From Cordilura impudica (Eukaryota; Arthropoda; Insecta; Diptera; Scathophagidae), in NCBI GenBank assembly GCA_963682025.1, contig OY821518.1, positions 234,319,836 through 234,383,835 on the forward strand: DNA of 64,000 nucleotides. Direction: 5' to 3'. A model generated the notes under the pieces. The model worked only from the letters and a program-made list of their open reading frames with translations. It did no database searches and was not told the DNA's origin. Shown here in pieces: positions 54,345 through 63,110 of this stretch. A program made the translations under genes and the position numbers. Each line of letters starts with the position of its first letter. Within the stretch, counting starts at the first letter, position 1.

Positions 54345-56345
54345 AAGGGTGATTATTAATATATATTGCTTACAAAATTAGCACTAAGACCATTAATAAC
54401 AGTATTTAAATTAGAGACTATAATAATTTTAATAGAGATAGTTTTGTTAGAAATTTGAAAGAAATTGATTTTAGTTCTATTTATGAAACAATTGATTAAA
54501 AATTCCGGTAGAATTTTTACCGCATTATTGTTAAGTCTATATGAAAAACACGTTCCATTGAAAACGATATTAGTGAAGATAAAGAGAAGAGATCCGTGGA
54601 TAATAACACATAATGTTAAGATGGCTAAGAGTAAGGGATGATGCTTTCCGTGCATACTTAGAAGGGAAGTGTAAAAGTAGAGGGCGTACTTTTTGTATCT
54701 ATAGAAATCGGCTTAAAAATGTAATAAGAAAAGACAGAGCAAATTACTATCGAGATTTATTTGATGCAGGTACGCCCAGAAACATGTGGAAGCAATTAAA
54801 GAAGGTTGGATGGAGTTTCACAGGTTAATGATAATCGAAATTCTATTAACGTGAACGAGTTAACGATTTTTACATTCTAGCGCCAATTGATAACCCACTA
54901 GAATTTTATATAATACACATTTAATAATGTTGATGAATACGAAGTGATTAATGCGTTTATGCAGGTTACGTCAGATTCGATTGGGCCTGATGGCCTTTCG
55001 CTTAAGCTCCTTAAATTGATTCTACCGAACATTTTGCACCATATAACACTTATATTCAATAGTATTTTGACTGCTTCATCTTTTCCATCATTGTGGAAAA
55101 ATGTTAGAATTTTAGCGACTATCGGCCTATTTGTATAGTATCGGTTTGCTCTAAGGTTACATAAATAGAGGAAGCTTGATATCCGAATATCAATCGGTTT
55201 TAGGAAACGCCATAATACGACCATTTATTACACACAGACAATTTGTACAATGTTTCATCGACCCTAACTACATCTCGGGGGTACCTCAGGGTATAATTTT
55301 AGGCCCATTATTATTCTTGATATATGTAATTTATTTTTTTTTTCATACCTAACCTACTTGAGAGGCTACATGTACTCAGATTAGTAGCTATCGCAAAATC
55401 GGAAAATGATTTAGGAAGAAATGCTAATGAGGATTTAAATAATACTAGCAGATTCCAGCGCTCGAAATTCGAGTGCAAATTCTAGGTAGCTTTATTTTTC
55501 AACTTAGCGAATTCACAATCCAACACTTTTATGGTTTATTATTATTGTGAATGAAGATAACAAACTCATTAACAAACACATTAACAAATTTAATAAAACA
55601 CATAGCGTACATATGTATAATTTTATGTATGTGTTAGTAGCAACTTTAAATGCAATTTACTCAAAATAAAGGAAAAAATTAAAAAATCTGTAAATCTGCA
55701 AAACGGCTGAATAGAAATACCTTTCAAATAATATACGTTTGGTCAAAATCGGATTAAACGGTAGAACAAACAAAACATCGTTCACAAAAAATCGCCTGGT
55801 GTGTTAGAAACCATATTGCTTTAAATGCATAAAAATTCAACGATATTTTGTTTAATAACATGCTTGGGAATTCACCTAACGTATTTGTAAATGATTTACT
55901 GATTGAGTTTGTTTCCTATTTTAAAGCTCTAGGGTCATATATAGATGCAAACCTATAATTTAATCAATATATGTTTGTAATTTCTTGAGTTTTTATTTTG
56001 CTACGCAGAATGACAGCATACCCTGTCATCTACCAATAAACATAAGAAGACAAATTGGCCACACTTTGCTAATGCCTCTATTTTGTACGGTTTAGAGGCT
56101 TATAGCGTAACCTCAGCAGGTAATATTTCTAAAATAAGAAAAGGTTTCAATAGGGTGATACGTTACGTATATAGTTTATGAATTCACGATCATGTTTCCG
56201 AAAACGTCTGTGATTTTCTGGGGTGTACTTTTGAGTTTTTATTAGTATAAAACTGTTAGTCACTATTCTACAAAGAATATAAGAATACGTCACCGCCTTA
56301 TTTTGTTTCGTGATAGGGACATTTTTATTACTCTTTTGTTTATAT
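54345..56345 (+). pseudogene. Non-LTR retrotransposon ORF2 relic
   Basis: Plus strand, many shifts and stops. Linker RDYNNFNRDSFV and EIDFSSIYETID (54405-54500), MLRWLRVRDDAFRAY and NYYRDLFDAG (54613-54775). RT: DSIGPDGLSLKLLKLI (54965-55020), SSFPSLWKNVRI, VPQGIILGPLLFLIYV (about 55280). After a Helitron-type insertion at 55445 the C-terminal region resumes: FKALGSYIDANL (about 55925), GLEAYS-like and RVIRYVYSL (about 56155). This order matches CR1/jockey-group ORF2. There is no endonuclease; 5' truncation is usual for LINEs. Confidence 0.65.
55445..55795 (-). mobile_element. Non-autonomous Helitron-type element, copy 1
   Basis: The minus-strand 3' end is a hairpin CTCGAATTTCGAG followed by CTAG (plus-strand CTAG 55445-55448, preceded by A). 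It is about 350 bp and non-coding. It interrupts the LINE relic between RT and C-terminus. A second copy in reverse orientation is at 57560-57912; the 5' limit is approximate. Confidence 0.65.
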
Positions 56346-56830
56346 ACATCTGTTTATTAGAGGAGTGGTGGTCGCAGCTTGTATGGGATTTTTTTTAATT
56401 CTTAATGTTTGCGTTGTCTAAAATATGAGGTTTGCTGTCGTAAATGCGGCCTTCATTTTTTAGCCCAATCCGATGGTGCCTAGTGGGGCCCAAAGTACCC
56501 GAAGTGTGTTTATCTGGGGGAAAATATTACTTTCTTCAGATTTTACGAAATTTTCATTCTACAGTTTAATTTTTTCGACAAGTTGTTATATGAATCGACT
56601 TCAGTATTAAATTATCTTTTCAAAAAGCTATATAACTACAAATTTTGTGCTAAAAAAACACTAGGTCCTGAATTGTGATGGCACTTTGTAAAATTGATAA
56701 GTATTTACTAATATTGTAGATGTATATCTGTTAAATTATTTTATCTATAGTCGTTTGGCATCAATTGGCTTTAATATTATTTCATTATAAATAAATGCAT
56801 AAAAATGAAGTCCGGGAAAATGCTCAATCA
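56346..56830. other. No gene recognised
   Basis: Contains CCCAATCCGATGGTGCCTAG and GGGGCCCAAAGTACCCGAAG, likely old transposon DNA without coding sequence. Confidence 0.3.
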
Positions 56831-57260
56831 TATATCTCTAGATATCTCTAGCATCTTCACATTGCATTTTGAATTCATTCGAGTAGAAATCCATGTCAGA
56901 GGAATCTTTGCTACGAAAGAAAAGGCTCCCAAGTCATCACAGTACCACCACCAAAATTTTTGCTCATTCGTATTTCCTTCTTACGCAAATCTCGCCAGTA
57001 GTGTTGAAATCCATCTGGACCGTCTTTAAATTTTTTCGTCACTGGAGAGGACTTCACTGGTGGAGACCGGAAGGTTAAGTTAATTCTTTATTTGTGATGC
57101 AAAATATTTTCGTATGCAGTTCGAATAATTAGAGATTTTTGTCGTGGAGACAGCTGCGGAGCTCGGCCAGGGCCTTTTAGTACCAATTTTTTTTTTCAAT
57201 TGCACGGATTAAAAGCTTTTGATCGCTTTTTTCCTCTAGTCATTTTCAAAAAAATCGCGT
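56831..57260 (-). pseudogene. Tc1-like transposase fragment
   Basis: On the minus strand, DGFQHYWRDLRKKEIRM followed by FGGGTVMTWE matches the block after the first catalytic aspartate of Tc1-like transposases (FNxYWxDLR, then GGGSVMVWG). Upstream pieces (RQKSLIIRTA) are in other frames. Several stops; TIRs not found. Confidence 0.5.
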
Positions 57261-57427
57261 AAATTTTCAGATCAACAATTATTGTTCTACAAATTATTAT
57301 TTAAAACACACTGAAAAACAAATTGAAAACGATTTTATTAAATCATTCAAACTTACACGTCTTTTACATTCAAACTTACACTGAACCTATATTTATTTCA
57401 TTCTTGCACAAAATCAAAAACATTATT

Positions 57428-57968
57428 AAGGGCACTATACACTTGTCAATGTCAGTGAAAATTTGTTTGTATGTGTGACACCGACGGTGCTTGATGGAAA
57501 ATCAAAAATTTAGATTTTGTCTGTGACACACATTCAAACAAATCAATAATATTAATAGGCTAGACGATTTCTTGTTGCCGATGTTTTGTTCTACCGTTTT
57601 ATCCCGATTTTGACCAAGCGTATATTATTTGAAAGGTATTTCTTTTTAGCTCTTCACCAGATTTACAGATTTTTAAATTTTGGTCCTTTATTTTAAGTAA
57701 ATTGCTTTTAAAGTTGCTACTAACACATACATAAAATTATACATATGCTATGTGTGCGTTTTTTAAAATTTGTTAATGTGTTTGTTAATGAGTTTGTTAT
57801 CTTCATTCACAATAATAATAAACCAAAAAAGTGTTGGTTTCTGAATTGGCTAAGTTGAGAAATAAAGTTGCTTAGAAATTGCACTCGAATTTCGAGCACT
57901 GGAATCTGCTAGTTTCCATTAACACCACCGTAATTGATGTGAATTTGACAAGTGTATACTGCCCTTAA
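57428..57968. mobile_element. MITE interrupted by a Helitron-type element
   Basis: TTAAGGGCACTATACACTTG at 57428 and its inverse CAAGTGTATACTGCCCTTA ending at 57967 are near-perfect 23-bp TIRs. The MITE itself is about 190 bp; the inverted copy of the 55445 element (57560-57912) sits in it. Confidence 0.7.
57560..57912 (+). mobile_element. Non-autonomous Helitron-type element, copy 2
   Basis: It ends in hairpin CTCGAATTTCGAG and CTAG at 57909-57912, followed by T. About 90 percent alike by eye to 55445-55795 in inverse orientation, apart from a few indels. Non-coding. Confidence 0.65.
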
Positions 57969-58034
57969 CGGGATCAATTGGAATTCAGAGCTACACACAC
58001 TGAACGAAAATAAATTATGTACACTAACTGTGTA

Positions 58035-58472
58035 AAGGTTCTATTACACGACGTGTTTTTTACATATATACTGTCACTTTTTTATCCATATGTAATTCCC
58101 CGTATGTCTGTCAAAATTGTCGTTTTACATACGATTCATAATTTTTGCTACCACACTTGCATATGTATTTTCGTAAATGTAGTTATATATTTTATATATT
58201 TTTTAATTGTTAATTCACATTTGACAATTTATTTTTCTTTTAATATTAATCTTTTTAATTTACTCTGTTTTTCTTTCGCCACAAACAGTGTTGTATTTTC
58301 ATGTGTTTTGTGAGCTCAAAAAAGAACATATTCTAATTGAAAAATTTACATGTTACTTTCCACATGTATTATACATATGCAATGTTTCATATGTATCACA
58401 CGATGTGTACAACTTTTGCAGTGGGAAAATTTGACAGCACATATGTAAAAAACACGCCGTGTAATAGCACCT
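58035..58472. mobile_element. MITE with AAGGTGCTATTACAC ends
   Basis: Ends AAGGTTCTATTACACGACGTG and its inverse CACGCCGTGTAATAGCACCT, each next to TA; about 438 bp. The interior shares TGTCTGTCAAAATTGTCGTT with the 7482 MITE. A 107-bp relative is at 59674-59780. No coding capacity. Confidence 0.75.
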
Positions 58473-58760
58473 TAACTAAAGCAATTTGCATTATTATTGA
58501 TACTTTATTATTGTTCGGTCTATGCACTATGCGAGATACACTGCAGTGAGATACACAACAGCAGATTACAATATTTTTTAACGTAAAAGTTAAAGCAATG
58601 ACATTTTTATAATAAAACACTTTCTTGACAGACTCTAAATACACAAAAACTAATTAACATTTTTCTACAAAAATAAAAGTAGAAAAAAAAAAAACTGAAT
58701 CATAAATTCATATCATAAATATCAAAACTGCTTTTTAATAGGGAAAACTTTATAGAATTA
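58473..58760. other. Unassigned spacer
   Basis: AT-rich; nothing recognised before the CTAG end at 58761. Confidence 0.35.
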
Positions 58761-59159
58761 CTAGCTGTTTTTACCCGGTCTTGCCCGGGATAAAAAGGCC
58801 TTTGACTTGAAAAATGGTTCACTATGCTTACCAGGCGCTGAGTACTTAGTCCCCAATGAACAAATTCCCCAATAAAATGAACTTTCTTCCCAAAAATTTG
58901 TATAGGCAGTAAATTCATTTTTTATTTCAATTAAAAATTTTTTGATTTTTGAATTTAGAAGTTTTTATAAGATGCTGCAGCAAAAATGCTTCAAAAATAA
59001 GCTGCGACACCTCTTTAAGTTTTTTTTTTTAAGTTTATTTATAAACATCAAATTTAAAATTGTGCTAGGTTTCTTTAAGCAACTGCTTATAGTATATGTG
59101 TGGCTTATTTTGATCAACAGGTAATTATTTTCCATACGTAGATAAAATTTATCATAAGA

Positions 59160-59650
59160 CTTCACCGAGCTGTGTTCCGCGAGCGAGTCGTGCGCAGTTG
59201 TTGTCAACTAATTTTAATCGCCAAAATATATTTTTCAGATCATTCCGATATTATAGCTTTGCTGTGTTCCGAGAGCGCATCGGGCCCGCATCCTTCGCGT
59301 CCGCGCGCCGCTTCCTCGCGTTTGGCGGCTACACCCGTGCTGCCGCGCAGTTCTCGTTAACTTATTTTAATCACTAAAATATATTTTCAAGATCATTGCG
59401 ATATTTACGCTGAGCTGTATTCCGCGAGCGCGTCGCGTCCGCGCGCCGCTTCCTCGCGTTTGGCAGCTACACCCGTGCTGCCGCGCAGTTCTCGTTAACT
59501 TATTTTAATCGCTAAAATATATGTTTAAGATCATTGCGATATTTTAGCTGAGCTGTGTTCCGCGAGCGCGCCGCTTCCCCGCGTTTGGAAGCCACACCTG
59601 TGCTGCCGCGCAGTTGTTGCCAACTTATTTTAATTGCCAAGATATATTTT
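59160..59650. repeat. GC-rich tandem repeat of about 120-130 bp
   Basis: Four diverged units, each with GAGCTGTGTTCCGCGAGCGC, then CGTTTGGCGGCTACACC-type sequence, CCGCGCAGTTCTCGTTAACT and TTATTTTAATCGCTAAAATA. The GC richness is striking against the surrounding AT-rich DNA and creates spurious frames. Confidence 0.8.
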
Positions 59651-59673
59651 TCAGATCATACCGATATTCTAGC

Positions 59674-59780
59674 TAAAGGTGCTATTACACGATGTGTTTT
59701 TTACATATGTACTGTCACTTTTTTTATCCATATGAAATTCCGCATGTCTGTCAAAATTGTCTTTGTCTAATAGCACCTTA
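59674..59780. mobile_element. 107-bp MITE, minimal relative of 58035-58472
   Basis: TAAAGGTGCTATTACACG and TAATAGCACCTTA are its ends, with TA at both borders. The interior keeps TACTGTCACTTTTTTTATCC and TGTCTGTCAAAATTGTC. It lies inside the Helitron-type element and is therefore younger than it. Confidence 0.75.
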
Positions 59781-60059
59781 AGCTGTGTTCCGCGTGCGCG
59801 TAACTTTCGCGCACCGAAATGATGCTATTGAAAAGAGTACTCATTTTAAATGCGTTTTATTGTAGGACATGTATTGAGAGCAGTATGCAAATGTTCACTA
59901 AAATAAATATTTAACAAAATTCCTTAAATAAAAATAAAAAAAAATTAAGAATGAATTTAAGGAGTAGGTTAATTTTTTTATTTCGTTTTTAAAAATAATG
60001 GGGAATTTGTTCATTTCTTTTGGGGACCTTTTTTTTTAAATTTGGAGAATTTGTTCACC

Positions 60060-61240
60060 GTGAAGTTATTCCCGTGTAAACCAAATTTCTGAGAAATCCG
60101 TTGAAAAATACAAATTTGTATAGAGAAGAAATATACCAAACAACAAAAAATTAATTTTATATGAAAAGTGGGCGTAAAAGTAGACATGGTCGGTAAAAAT
60201 CATATAGCGACCTTTCCTGGAATATGTACTAAATTTCGGAGAAAGCCGTTGGAAGATAAATTTTACTATAACGAACAAATATACCAAAAAACAAAAAAAA
60301 ATGAATTTTATAAAAATGTGGGCGTAAAGGTAAGCGTAGCAAGATATACTATAATGCGACCTTCGCTGGAGTAGAGTGATCACGTTTTCCAAATTTCAGA
60401 GAAAGCCATTGAAAAATAAAAGTTTGTATAGCAATCAAACAAAGAAACAAATAAAAGGAAAAAATAAATTTGATATACATAGAAGTCGACGAAAAGTAGG
60501 CGTGGCATGTAAGAAGCATATGGCGACGTTCCCTGGAGTAAAGAGATCGTGCGTACCAAATTTCAGAGAAATCCGTTGAAAAATAAAAATTTGTATAGCA
60601 AATATACCAAGAAACAGAAAATGAATTGTATACAAAAAGTGGGCGTAAAAGTAGGCGTGACCAGTACAAAGCATATGGTTATCTTTCCTGGAGTACGTAG
60701 ATCGTGTGTACCAAATTTTAGAGAAATCCGTTGAAAAAAAATTTTGTATAGCGAACAAATATACCAAAAAACAGAAAATGAATTGTATACAAAAAGTGGG
60801 CGTAAAAGTAGGCGTGGCCGGTAAGAATCATATCACGACCTTTCCTGTAGTACGGACATCGTGTGTACCAAATTTCGGAGAAATCCGTTGAAAAATAAAA
60901 ATTTGTATAGCGAACAAATATACCGAAAAACAGAAAACGAATTGTATACAAAAAGTGGGCGTAAAAGTAGGCGTGGCCAGTACGAAGCATATGGCGATCT
61001 TTCCTGGAGTACGTAGATCGTGTGTACGAAATTTCAAAGATATCCGTTAAAAAATAAAAATTTGCATAGCGAACAAATATACCAAAAAAGAGAAAATGAA
61101 TTGTATACATAAAGTGGGCGTAAAAGTAGGCGTGGCCGGTAAGGATCATATGGCGACCTTTCCTGGAGTACGGAGATCGTGTATACCAAATTTCAGAGAA
61201 ATCCGTTGAAAAATAAAAATTTGTATAGCGGTCAAACAAA
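60060..61240. repeat. Tandem array of about 155-190-bp units
   Basis: About seven units containing AAGTGGGCGTAAAAGTAGGC, GACCTTTCCTGGAGTACG, ACCAAATTTCAGAGAAATCC and AATAAAAATTTGTATAGCGA. Units 60600-61240 are most alike. The long open frames here, such as 60718-61251 on the minus strand, are repeats of one unit and are not genes. Confidence 0.8.
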
Positions 61241-61323
61241 CAAATAAACAAACAAACAGAAAATGAATTTTATATATGTAGATATAGATAAGCTGAAATT
61301 TAGCATCAATATTTCATAAAAAT

Positions 61324-61572
61324 TTAAAGAAATATATTTTTTTTGTATTTTACGGGATCGACCATCGTACATTGTATGATGTCCTCTTTATTATCCCAGC
61401 TTAGACCTAAAGGTGGTTTATAATGTAAGTTTTGGCGCTGAATGCGAATCTTGCAGAATTTTGAGTTATTCTTTCTAACCTTAAAGTGCTGCTTCTTTGA
61501 AGTGCGGTTATATTCGTTAATTGAGCCAACAGATTCGGAATCCTCATGATTTTCTCTCATAGTTTCCGACAC
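61324..61572 (-). CDS. Unrecognised coding-like fragment
   Basis: A frame with internal ATG at about 61560 encodes MRENHEDSESVGSINEYN, then KKQHFKVRKNNSKFCKIRI and LHYKPPLGLSWDN, ending KYKKNIF. Composition (mixed, basic then acidic) is more protein-like than neighbouring chance frames. An AG just upstream (61574) could be an acceptor. I do not recognise it; it could be an exon of a nested gene or a transposon remnant. Confidence 0.25.
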   Translation of the reverse strand: MSETMRENHEDSESVGSINEYNRTSKKQHFKVRKNNSKFCKIRIQRQNLHYKPPLGLSWDNKEDIIQCTMVDPVKYKKNIFL

Positions 61573-61712
61573 TGTTCAACGTTTTTAATGGTAGTACTTT
61601 CTATAACAACAAATTTTATATGAGTACAAGTATAATATTGGTCTATGGGAAATTTTAAAAATAAAATTCCTATAGATTTAGGAGTGTATAAGAAATTATA
61701 TTTTAATTAATT

Positions 61713-61772
61713 TCAGTGATGCGTGGTAAAGAAGAAATCATAAATTTCTAAAATTCATAACTACACTGTTAA
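61713..61772 (-). repeat. Partial copy of the hammerhead-associated repeat
   Basis: GATGCGTGGTAAAGAAGAA and CATAACTACACTGT are the inverse of 32496-32555 (right half of the ribozyme-bearing unit). The ribozyme core itself is not included. Confidence 0.6.
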
Positions 61773-61854
61773 TTGTTATGTTATAATTGAAAAGATTGTT
61801 TCTATATGAAATTTTTCTTATTTTATTACATTATTTTTGTTTTGGTTTTTTCAG

Positions 61855-62931
61855 GAGATATTTCTAAGCATGGTCTTTTCATACAATTGGCAAATCCTCG
61901 TTTGCCACAAAGGGATCGAGAAGCTATCACTGCCGTACTTACATTTACTTCTGCACAGCAGCAACAACAACATCAAATACAGCAGCAACATCAGCAACAG
62001 TTTGATACATTATCGAATAATTTAATTATGAATCAATTGCAAAATCTTCAAAATTTAGCTATTGTTCAACAAACATTGGCCGCTCAACAGCAACAGCAGC
62101 ATCAACAACAACAACAACAACAACAGCAACAACAACAGCAACACCAACAACAACAGCAACACCAACAGCAACAACAACAACAACAGCAGCAGCAACAACA
62201 ACCGCAACCAATTCAAGGCGGCAATAAACGTATGTCAACAATACAGCCGATGAGTCAGGAAGAACTACAAACTCATGCAAATTTGATAATGCAGAATGCT
62301 TTAATCAAGCGCAAAATTGAAGAGCAAACAAATGTCCTTGGTCTACAAAAAATTATTCAATTGAATGCAGCTGCTCAAGTAGCCAAACAACAACATCAAG
62401 CTCAAAATCATAACATCAGTGGTCCTGCTAATCAAAGTAATGGCCGTGCCTTGACTGGTAGCCGACGATTACAAGCATTACAAAACTTATTCAATGACTC
62501 GAACGGCATGGTTGATAATATGCAACAAAACACAAATTCTAATAATGTTGGTATTGGTTGTATTGGTGGTGGTGGCAGTGGTGGCAGTGGTAGTGGCAAT
62601 GTTGGCGGTAGTGGCAATGTTGGTGGTAGTGGCGGTATCATTGCCAATAACAATACCGGTTCAAATTATCGTAATCGCAGTGTTAACATTCAACCACAAC
62701 GCAGACGTTCATCTGGTGTTTCATCCATACCACACATGAAATTTGCTACAGATGTTGAATATCATAATCATCATCAGCAACAACAGCAGCAGCAAAATCA
62801 AGTTATGGATCATCAGTCACATTATCAATCGGCAGCTGTGATGACAAATCCACATGTGCATCATGCAGGCAGACCCAATAAAATTAACATTCCATCACAG
62901 CAAGTACCAGTTGTTCTTTCAGGAGGTGGAA
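61855..62931 (+). CDS. 4E-T: 4E-T exon with long polyglutamine tract
   Basis: It enters with two bases (GA) that restore the glycine codon and leaves one base into a codon at GGAAGTAAGT. It begins DISKHGLFIQLANPRLPQR, then DREAITAVL, a conserved C-terminal 4E-T segment. An interrupted polyglutamine tract of about 40 residues is encoded by CAA/CAG at about 62086-62210. Then come a helical stretch (LIMQNALIKRKIEEQ), SRRLQALQNLFND, a glycine/serine run (about 62565-62635), and arginine/serine and histidine/glutamine regions. The gene continues downstream of the next intron, beyond the window; total coding so far is about 1,365 codons if the exon at 10075 is included. Confidence 0.85.
62086..62210 (+). 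repeat. CAG/CAA polyglutamine repeat in 4E-T
   Basis: Imperfect (CAA/CAG)n with a few CAC histidine codons; likely to vary in length between individuals. CAA interruptions should limit slippage. Confidence 0.85.
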
Positions 62932-63110
62932 GTAAGTACACTTTTTTATGTTTTTTTTTTTATTATGTGCTATATAATATCTACATACATACATATATAC
63001 ATGCGTAGAATTACCTTGAATTGAGGTTACTTTTAAAAGTATTTATATTCAAACCTAATTCACGGCATTTGAAATTTGTTACAGAAATGTAGGCAACACG
63101 CTACACCCAA
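62932..63110 (+). other. Start of the next 4E-T intron
   Basis: Donor GTAAGTACAC at 62932. ATACATACATACATATATACA is a short simple repeat. The piggyBac element begins at the TTAA at 63111. Confidence 0.6.

Larger units (their letters stand above)
58761..61282 (-). mobile_element. Non-autonomous Helitron-type element with tandem arrays
   Basis: The plus-strand left edge is A then CTAG (58761-58764) with hairpin CCCGG-TCTTGC-CCGGG just inside, and the right edge ends TATATATGTAGA then T (61281-61282). In minus orientation this is a TC start and hairpin-CTAG end inserted between A and T. About 2.52 kb with no helicase or Rep motif. It contains a GC-rich tandem (59160-59650), a small MITE and a second tandem array (60060-61240). 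Confidence 0.65.
38353..61854 (+). other. Large 4E-T intron 5, transposon-filled
   Basis: Donor AAAG/GTAAGA at 38353 and acceptor TTTTTTCAG at 61854 are in matching phase (1 plus 2 bases restore the glycine codon in LAKGDISK). All elements between 38581 and 61772 lie inside this 23.5-kb intron. Confidence 0.75.

Noticed and set aside
59160..59650. GC-rich block as a CpG island or bacterial contamination
   Set aside because: It is a tandem repeat inside a Helitron-type element with AT-rich spacers in each unit; dipterans lack vertebrate-type CpG islands.
59160..61240. Regularly spaced repeats considered as a CRISPR-like array
   Set aside because: Units are contiguous tandem repeats without unique spacers, in a eukaryotic intron.
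60066..61251. Frames of 100-177 codons on both strands
   Set aside because: They repeat one tandem unit of about 155-190 bp several times; not genes.
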